A DNA stretch of 9,789 nucleotides, from assembly GCA_018659505.1 (NCBI GenBank), contig JABJMI010000014.1, forward strand, positions 1-9,789. The letters run 5' to 3'. Below are positions 6,394 through 9,789 of the stretch, in pieces (position 1 is the first letter of the stretch; every line of letters starts with the position of its first letter). The position numbers and the translations under genes are program-made. This stretch comes from Planctomicrobium sp. (GTDB lineage Bacteria; Planctomycetota; Planctomycetia; Planctomycetales; Planctomycetaceae). The notes below the pieces were generated by a model. The model worked only from the letters and a program-made list of their open reading frames with translations, did not search any database and was not told the DNA's origin.

Positions 6394-6413
6394 CTGAAGC
6401 AATATCGCTTCGG
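6394..6413 (+). promoter_or_regulatory. Hairpin in the rplB-rpsS gap
   Basis: CTGAAGC (6394-6400) pairs with GCTTCGG (6407-6413), 7 bp with one T-G wobble and a 6-nt loop. It lies just before the rpsS Shine-Dalgarno AAGG (6418-6421). It is followed by an A-rich, not T-rich, stretch, so it is not an intrinsic terminator. Confidence 0.35.
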
Positions 6414-6429
6414 AAGAAAAGGTTGAAAA

Positions 6430-6699
6430 ATGAGTCGATCATTAAAGAAGGGGCCATACGTTGATGAAAAGCTCCTGAAAAAGATCGGAAAACTGGACGA
6501 AGCTGATCGTAAAGATTCCATTAAAACATGGGCTCGAAGATCAACAATTTCTCCAGAATTCATTGGACACACTTTTCTTGTGCACAATGGTCGTCAGCAC
6601 ATTCAGGTGTATGTCACAGAAGATATGGTTGGTCATAAACTCGGTGAGTTTGCTCCAACTCGTACTTTCCGTGGTCACGGTGCTAAAGGTGGCAGGTAA
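6430..6699 (+). CDS. rpsS: 30S ribosomal protein S19
   Basis: S19 binds the 30S head with S13 and contacts the A-site tRNA region and the inter-subunit bridge. The 89-residue product is of standard length and has the expected [18 protein letters not shown] start, the [17 protein letters not shown] segment (33-49), then [20 protein letters not shown] and [17 protein letters not shown] near the C-terminus. AAGG (6418-6421) lies 8 nt before the ATG. The gap from rplB is 81 nt and the gap to rplV is 61 nt; both contain hairpins. Nothing unusual is seen in the protein. Confidence 0.97.
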   Translation: MSRSLKKGPYVDEKLLKKIGKLDEADRKDSIKTWARRSTISPEFIGHTFLVHNGRQHIQVYVTEDMVGHKLGEFAPTRTFRGHGAKGGR

Positions 6700-6725
6700 T
6701 TACGTTTTCTTGAGAATTGTTGTTC

Positions 6726-6743
6726 ACGATTGTTGAAAATCGT
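6726..6743 (+). promoter_or_regulatory. Hairpin before the rplV ribosome-binding site
   Basis: ACGATT (6726-6731) pairs with AATCGT (6738-6743) around a 6-nt loop. It ends 4 nt before the rplV Shine-Dalgarno AGGAG (6748-6752). It does not occlude the site and lacks a T-tract. Confidence 0.35.
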
Positions 6744-6760
6744 ATTCAGGAGTAGTAGAT

Positions 6761-7105
6761 ATGGCGTTGGTCAAGGCGAGTCATCGTCATGCGAGAATTG
6801 CCGCCACTAAAGTTCGACCATTTGCGGATCTCATCCGTGGATTGACTGTCGAAGAAGGTATTGAGGCATTGAAGTACGAGCCAAATCGTGGTGCTCGCTT
6901 TCTGGAGAAAGTTCTTCGGAGTGCAGCTGCCAACGCTGAGGATCGTGGAGCACGCAATGTTGACGCTCTTCCAATTGTTGAGTGTCGAGTTGATGGTGGT
7001 CCTATGTTCAAGCGTTTGCAACCCAGAGCAAGAGGAATGGCGTTTCTCATTCGTCGACGGTTTGCACACATTCACGTTTCCATCGATGCACCAGAAGTAG
7101 AATAG
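6761..7105 (+). CDS. rplV: 50S ribosomal protein L22
   Basis: L22 contacts all domains of 23S rRNA, and its extended beta-hairpin lines the exit tunnel next to L4, near the macrolide site. The 114-residue product contains ASHRHARIAATKVRPFADLIRG (6-27), the helix FLEKVLRSAAANAEDR and the hairpin region VDGGPMFKRLQPRARGMA (77-94), followed by IRRRFAHIHVSI. Length is typical. AGGAG (6748-6752) is 8 nt before the ATG, a clear ribosome-binding site. rpsC begins 16 nt after the stop, so the two are probably translated together. Confidence 0.97.
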   Translation: MALVKASHRHARIAATKVRPFADLIRGLTVEEGIEALKYEPNRGARFLEKVLRSAAANAEDRGARNVDALPIVECRVDGGPMFKRLQPRARGMAFLIRRRFAHIHVSIDAPEVE

Positions 7106-7121
7106 TTCAAAGGACTTAGAG

Positions 7122-7823
7122 ATGGGACAAAAAGTACATCCACGTGGCTTTCGTGTCGGGATTGTTGAACCCTGGCGAAGTCGCTGGTACGCCAATAAAA
7201 AAGAATACGGTGATCTTCTAGTCGAAGACCACAAGATTCGTCTCTTCATTAAAGAAGAGTACAAATCGGCAGCGATCGAAAAAGTTGAAATCGATCGTAC
7301 TCGTGATCAGGTGATTATTCATCTCCATTCCGCTAGACCAGGTATTATCATTGGTCGCAAGGGGCAAGAGATTGATCGACTGAAGGCACGACTCGAAGAT
7401 AAATTCGGACGTCGTATGGAAGTCAAGATTGTTGAAATCAACAATCCTTATCGACGCGCCCAACTTGTCGCAGAAGATGTTGCACAACAATTGACGAAGC
7501 GAGGCAGTTTTCGCCGAGCAATTAAAAGAACTCTCGACCAAGTAATGGAAGCAGGAGTTCTCGGAGTGAAGTTAGAGCTTTCTGGTCGCCTTGGCGGTGC
7601 AGAGATGTCTCGAAAAGAAAAAGCAAGTCGTGGATCGATTCCACTGTCGACTCTACAGAGACATGTGGATTACGGCTTTACGGAATCGAAAACAGCACAA
7701 GGTATCATTGGCGTCAAAGTCTGGATTGATTTAGGCGATTACGCAGACGAGGAGAACAACGATGGCGCTAATGCCGAAGCGGGTAAAGTATCGAAAAAGG
7801 CAAAGAGGTCGCATAAAAGGTAA
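7122..7823 (+). CDS. rpsC: 30S ribosomal protein S3
   Basis: S3 lies at the mRNA entry channel of the 30S subunit. The 233-residue product begins MGQKVHPRGFRVGI and has a type II KH domain with the GRKG loop (78-81). Arg131, Arg132 and Lys135 (in SFRRAIKR) match the E. coli residues linked to ribosomal mRNA helicase activity. The C-terminal domain contains LGVKLELSGRLGGAEMSRKE and a GIIGVKVWIDLG strand. The last 20 residues (after ADEENN), including a Lys-rich end, are encoded within the start of rplP in another frame, a 62-nt overlap. AAAGGA (7109-7114) lies 7 nt before the ATG. The overlap implies tight translational coupling or simultaneous translation of S3 and L16. Confidence 0.97.
   Translation: MGQKVHPRGFRVGIVEPWRSRWYANKKEYGDLLVEDHKIRLFIKEEYKSAAIEKVEIDRTRDQVIIHLHSARPGIIIGRKGQEIDRLKARLEDKFGRRMEVKIVEINNPYRRAQLVAEDVAQQLTKRGSFRRAIKRTLDQVMEAGVLGVKLELSGRLGGAEMSRKEKASRGSIPLSTLQRHVDYGFTESKTAQGIIGVKVWIDLGDYADEENNDGANAEAGKVSKKAKRSHKR
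7749..7754 (+). promoter_or_regulatory. Shine-Dalgarno of rplP inside rpsC
   Basis: GAGGAG lies within the rpsC coding sequence, 7 nt before the rplP ATG at 7762. It encodes part of the Glu-Glu pair in S3. Its strength and spacing support the overlapping start rather than a later start outside rpsC. Confidence 0.8.
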
Positions 7824-8181
7824 TGCAACTCGTGGTAACACAGTTGTATTCGGCGATTTCGGACTTCAATCGACACAAGCAGGTCACGTGTCCGCACGTA
7901 CAATTGAAGCCTGTCGTATCGCTGCGACTCAATATATTCGTGGAACAGGCGGTAAATTATTCATCCGCATTTTTCCAGACAAATCAGTAACAGCCCGCCC
8001 ACTCGAAACCAGAATGGGTAAGGGTAAAGGTGAACCAGATCACTGGGTCGCAGTTGTAAAACCTGGAACAGTTTTGTTCGAAATTGCAGGTGGAACAAAA
8101 GACGCAGCACGAGATTGTTTTAATCGTGTTTCGCATAAGCTGCCAATCCGCGTTCGACTGGTCGAAAGACAACCTGGTTAA
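7762..8181 (+). CDS. rplP: 50S ribosomal protein L16
   Basis: L16 is a late-assembling 50S protein near the A site that helps position tRNA. The 139-residue product starts [20 protein letters not shown] and contains [52 protein letters not shown] (65-90) and [15 protein letters not shown]. Arg84 in TRMGKGKG corresponds to E. coli Arg81, the residue hydroxylated by the oxygenase RoxA (YcfD); whether that enzyme exists here is unknown. The start is placed by the GAGGAG site 7 nt upstream. A later in-frame ATG (7771) would still lie inside rpsC, so an overlap exists either way. The gap to rpmC is 130 nt, the longest in the operon. Confidence 0.97.
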   Translation: MALMPKRVKYRKRQRGRIKGNATRGNTVVFGDFGLQSTQAGHVSARTIEACRIAATQYIRGTGGKLFIRIFPDKSVTARPLETRMGKGKGEPDHWVAVVKPGTVLFEIAGGTKDAARDCFNRVSHKLPIRVRLVERQPG

Positions 8182-8256
8182 GACTAGCGGATCAATTCCG
8201 TGACACTGAACCTAGTGAGTGAACATGACCTTATGTTATGTTTGAAGCATCTCGTA

Positions 8257-8274
8257 AACCGATAGATATCGGTT
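8257..8274 (+). promoter_or_regulatory. Hairpin in the rplP-rpmC gap
   Basis: AACCGAT (8257-8263) pairs perfectly with ATCGGTT (8268-8274) around AGAT. It is centred in the longest gap of the operon (8182-8311), which otherwise holds no open frame longer than a few codons. No T-tract follows. The near-symmetric sequence could also be a protein-binding site in DNA. Confidence 0.42.
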
Positions 8275-8311
8275 CCTGAATTATCAAGAATTTGACACCG
8301 CAGTAAGAATC

Positions 8312-8521
8312 ATGTCGAAAGCTAAAGAGCTACGCGAAATGAACGAAGAGCAGCTCAATGCTGAGTTAAAGCAAACTCAGCAGGAACTGTTTCGCCTTCG
8401 TTTCCAGGCGTCTACTGAAAAATTAGATGCTCCGAGTCAACTCAGAAAGTTGCGTCGCGCAATTGCGCGAATTAAAACGGTCTTACATCAAAAAAGTCAG
8501 ACCTCGGTTGAGTCAAACTAA
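8312..8521 (+). CDS. rpmC: 50S ribosomal protein L29
   Basis: L29 is a small helical protein near the tunnel exit, adjacent to L23. The 69-residue product is of normal length. It contains the conserved pattern ELREMNEEQLNAELKQ, QELFRLRFQASTEKLDAPSQLRKLRRAIARIKTVL, a two-helix coiled hairpin with the typical LFRLRFQ and RAIARIKT segments. The ribosome-binding site is weak (only a purine-rich AAGAA before the ATG), and the leader contains the 8257-8274 hairpin. The short polar tail (QKSQTSVESN) is not distinctive. Confidence 0.96.
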   Translation: MSKAKELREMNEEQLNAELKQTQQELFRLRFQASTEKLDAPSQLRKLRRAIARIKTVLHQKSQTSVESN

Positions 8522-8552
8522 TTCAATTAAGCAAGCAAGCGGCTCGCTGAAT

Positions 8553-8574
8553 GAGCACTGTGAAAGAGCACTGT
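8553..8574 (+). repeat. Short direct repeat before rpsQ
   Basis: GAGCACTGT occurs at 8553-8561 and again at 8566-8574, a 13-nt period, ending 4 nt before the rpsQ ATG. The gap also holds AAGC three times in tandem (about 8529-8540). This looks like local slippage or duplication, and it may affect access to the start codon. Confidence 0.4.
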
Positions 8575-8578
8575 TGAC

Positions 8579-8929
8579 ATGCGTACTACATTAATTGGTC
8601 TTGTGACTAGCGACCGAAATTCAAAAACTCGTCGTGTGAATGTTGAACGATTGACGTTACATTCGAAGTACAAGAAAATCGTTCGTGGGCGGACAGTCTG
8701 TTACGTCCATGACGAAAATGAAGAATCTAAAATCGGTGACACAATTGAAATCACTGAGTGCCGTCCACGTTCTAAAAGCAAACGCTGGGAACTTGTTCGG
8801 ATTGTTAAAAGTGTTTCGGATGTCGCTGCCCAGATCAAACGTGACGACCAAGACAACGACGAAGAAATGAACGCTGCTGTGATCGAAGATCGAATCGACC
8901 AAAATAGCGAAAGTGGCGACGAAGCATAA
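8579..8929 (+). CDS. rpsQ: 30S ribosomal protein S17 with acidic tail
   Basis: S17 is a primary 16S-binding protein with an OB fold. The product has 116 residues, against roughly 80-90 in most bacteria. The core is recognised by YVHDENEESKIGDTIEI (42-58) and CRPRSKSKRWELVRIV (61-76). The N-terminal strand lacks the usual SDKMDKT motif and reads SDRNSKTRRVNVERL instead. After the core, a tail of about 40 residues follows; residues 85-116 contain 12 Asp or Glu, unusual for an RNA-binding protein. The ATG at 8579 is the first start after an in-frame TGA (8561-8563), which rules out a longer N-terminus. Only a weak purine stretch (GAAAGAG, 8562-8568) precedes it, 10 nt away. Confidence 0.94.
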   Translation: MRTTLIGLVTSDRNSKTRRVNVERLTLHSKYKKIVRGRTVCYVHDENEESKIGDTIEITECRPRSKSKRWELVRIVKSVSDVAAQIKRDDQDNDEEMNAAVIEDRIDQNSESGDEA

Positions 8930-8982
8930 TTCAATGTCGCGAAAGTTCACTTAATCAGATCTGAATATTTAAGAATTACATT

Positions 8983-8999
8983 GTTGCCGTGATAGCAAC
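8983..8999 (+). promoter_or_regulatory. Hairpin before rplN
   Basis: GTTGC (8983-8987) pairs with GCAAC (8995-8999) around a 7-nt loop, immediately before the GAAAGAG purine tract (9001-9007) that may serve as the rplN ribosome-binding site. A perfect 10-bp palindrome, TCAGATCTGA, lies upstream at 8955-8964. Both are short and may be chance. Confidence 0.25.
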
Positions 9000-9014
9000 T
9001 GAAAGAGTTTTGTC

Positions 9015-9389
9015 ATGATCCAGATGCAGACAGTTTTGGATGTCGCAGATAACACGGGAGCGAAATCCGTTCGCTGCATCCGTGTTCTCGGCGGAACACG
9101 TCGTCGAACAGCATCACTTGGGGATGTCATTGTTTTAAGTATTCAAAAGTCAATTGCAGGTGCTCCTGATGCTTTCCGTAAAGGGAAAGTTATCCGAGGA
9201 GTGATCGTTCGAGTCAAGAAAAACACTCGACGTGCAGATGGCAGCTATGTTCGTTTTGACAGCAATGCAGTCGTTCTCGTTGATCCAGATGGAAATCCTC
9301 GGGGTACTCGTATCTTCGGAGCGGTTGCTCGCGAATTACGAGACAACAAATTTATGAAGATCATTAGCCTCGCTAGTGAGGTGGTGTAG
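9015..9389 (+). CDS. rplN: 50S ribosomal protein L14
   Basis: L14 forms inter-subunit bridges with 16S rRNA and is the docking site of the silencing factor RsfS in many bacteria. The 124-residue product has [22 protein letters not shown] (1-22), [45 protein letters not shown] and the C-terminal [15 protein letters not shown]. Length is normal, with a small linker ([10 protein letters not shown]) before the second half. The ribosome-binding site is weak (GAAAGAG, 7 nt upstream). The gap from rpsQ is 85 nt. The end of the gene contains the rplX Shine-Dalgarno. Confidence 0.97.
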   Translation: MIQMQTVLDVADNTGAKSVRCIRVLGGTRRRTASLGDVIVLSIQKSIAGAPDAFRKGKVIRGVIVRVKKNTRRADGSYVRFDSNAVVLVDPDGNPRGTRIFGAVARELRDNKFMKIISLASEVV

Positions 9390-9391
9390 TA

Positions 9392-9745
9392 ATGAAAATT
9401 AAACGTGGCGATATGGTGTTGGTCACTGCCGGTGACGACAAATCCGATGTTGCAAAACCTGTTCAACAAGTGCTTGCAAGCGGTCAGAAAGTCGTGATCG
9501 AAGGTGTCAATCTGGTTTATAAGCACGTCAAACGTGGACATCCTAAGTCTCCTCAAGGAGGACGACTAAGGATGGAAAAACCTATTCAAAGTTCAAACAT
9601 CGTTTTCTTTTGCAGCCAATGCAACAAGGGTGTTAAACTAGGATATCGTTATAACGAGAATGGCGAAAAAGAACGTTTCTGCCGTAAGTGTTCAACGACG
9701 GTTGATGTTGTGAGTCCAGCACGTGAAAAGTATTCCTCTTCATAG
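9392..9745 (+). CDS. rplX: 50S ribosomal protein L24 with zinc-ribbon cysteines
   Basis: L24 is one of the two proteins that initiate 50S assembly and later lies near the tunnel exit. The 117-residue product has an N-terminal KOW-like SH3 domain (KIKRGDMVLVTAG, then GQKVVIEGVNLVYKHVK). The GKDKG turn usual in the family is altered to GDDKSDVAKP. The C-terminal half has Cys74-x2-Cys77 and Cys97-x2-Cys100 around a GYRYNENGEKERF segment, the four-cysteine zinc-ribbon form known from some bacterial L24 proteins. GAGGTG (9378-9383), inside the end of rplN, lies 8 nt before the ATG. Only 2 nt separate the genes, so coupling with rplN is expected. The last 44 bp of the window hold no gene start I can support; rplE would normally follow. 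Confidence 0.96.
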   Translation: MKIKRGDMVLVTAGDDKSDVAKPVQQVLASGQKVVIEGVNLVYKHVKRGHPKSPQGGRLRMEKPIQSSNIVFFCSQCNKGVKLGYRYNENGEKERFCRKCSTTVDVVSPAREKYSSS

Positions 9746-9789
9746 TGTCGATTATTCTATAAGCAGTATTTGAAATTTCAGATAAATTG

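Noticed and set aside
1..9789. Mobile elements, CRISPR arrays, tRNA or rRNA genes
   Set aside because: I saw no transposase or integrase motif, no regularly spaced repeats, and no tRNA-like cloverleaf or rRNA sequence in the window.

Overview
The window is a bacterial chromosomal segment dominated by the S10 ribosomal-protein operon. Thirteen r-protein genes lie on the + strand in the classical order: rpsJ, rplC, rplD, rplW, rplB, rpsS, rplV, rpsC, rplP, rpmC, rpsQ, rplN, rplX (3212-9745). Several features suggest a member of the Planctomycetota: moderate GC, unusually long gaps between r-protein genes, a charged insertion in L3, an acidic tail on S17, and a 'PPNAVMEDGLTEEEAVALALWNN'-style TolC protein of a kind I associate with planctomycetes. 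This is inference from remembered family features, not a database result.

Layout, left to right. (1) 1-136: a clear + strand rho-independent terminator (42-83) for a gene outside the window, converging on the next gene. (2) 137-1561, minus strand: a TolC/CusC-like outer-membrane efflux lipoprotein. No pump or adaptor gene is visible beside it. (3) 1562-2149: a 588-bp divergent intergenic region with no convincing gene and a cluster of interleaved palindromes at 1953-1979. (4) 2150-2905, + strand: a SAM-dependent methyltransferase resembling the methyltransferase half of BTA1, which makes the betaine lipid DGTS. (5) 2906-3211: intergenic region with a near-consensus sigma70-type promoter (TTGACA-N17-TAATAA, 3016-3044) and a leader of about 160 nt. 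(6) 3212-9745: the S10 operon. The window ends 44 bp after rplX, where rplE would normally follow.

The r-proteins are the early and intermediate assembly components of both subunits (30S: S10, S19, S3, S17; 50S: L3, L4, L23, L2, L22, L16, L29, L14, L24) and look intact. The notable features are in the details. The S3 tail is read through the first 62 nt of rplP in another frame. Most gaps of about 60-130 nt contain one compact hairpin without a T-tract. L2 has Ala in place of the Asp before the conserved His of its C-terminal loop. L3, L4 and S17 deviate from the usual bacterial pattern. I found no mobile element, CRISPR array, tRNA or rRNA, and no convincing new multi-gene system; the most interesting material is regulatory and lineage-specific.
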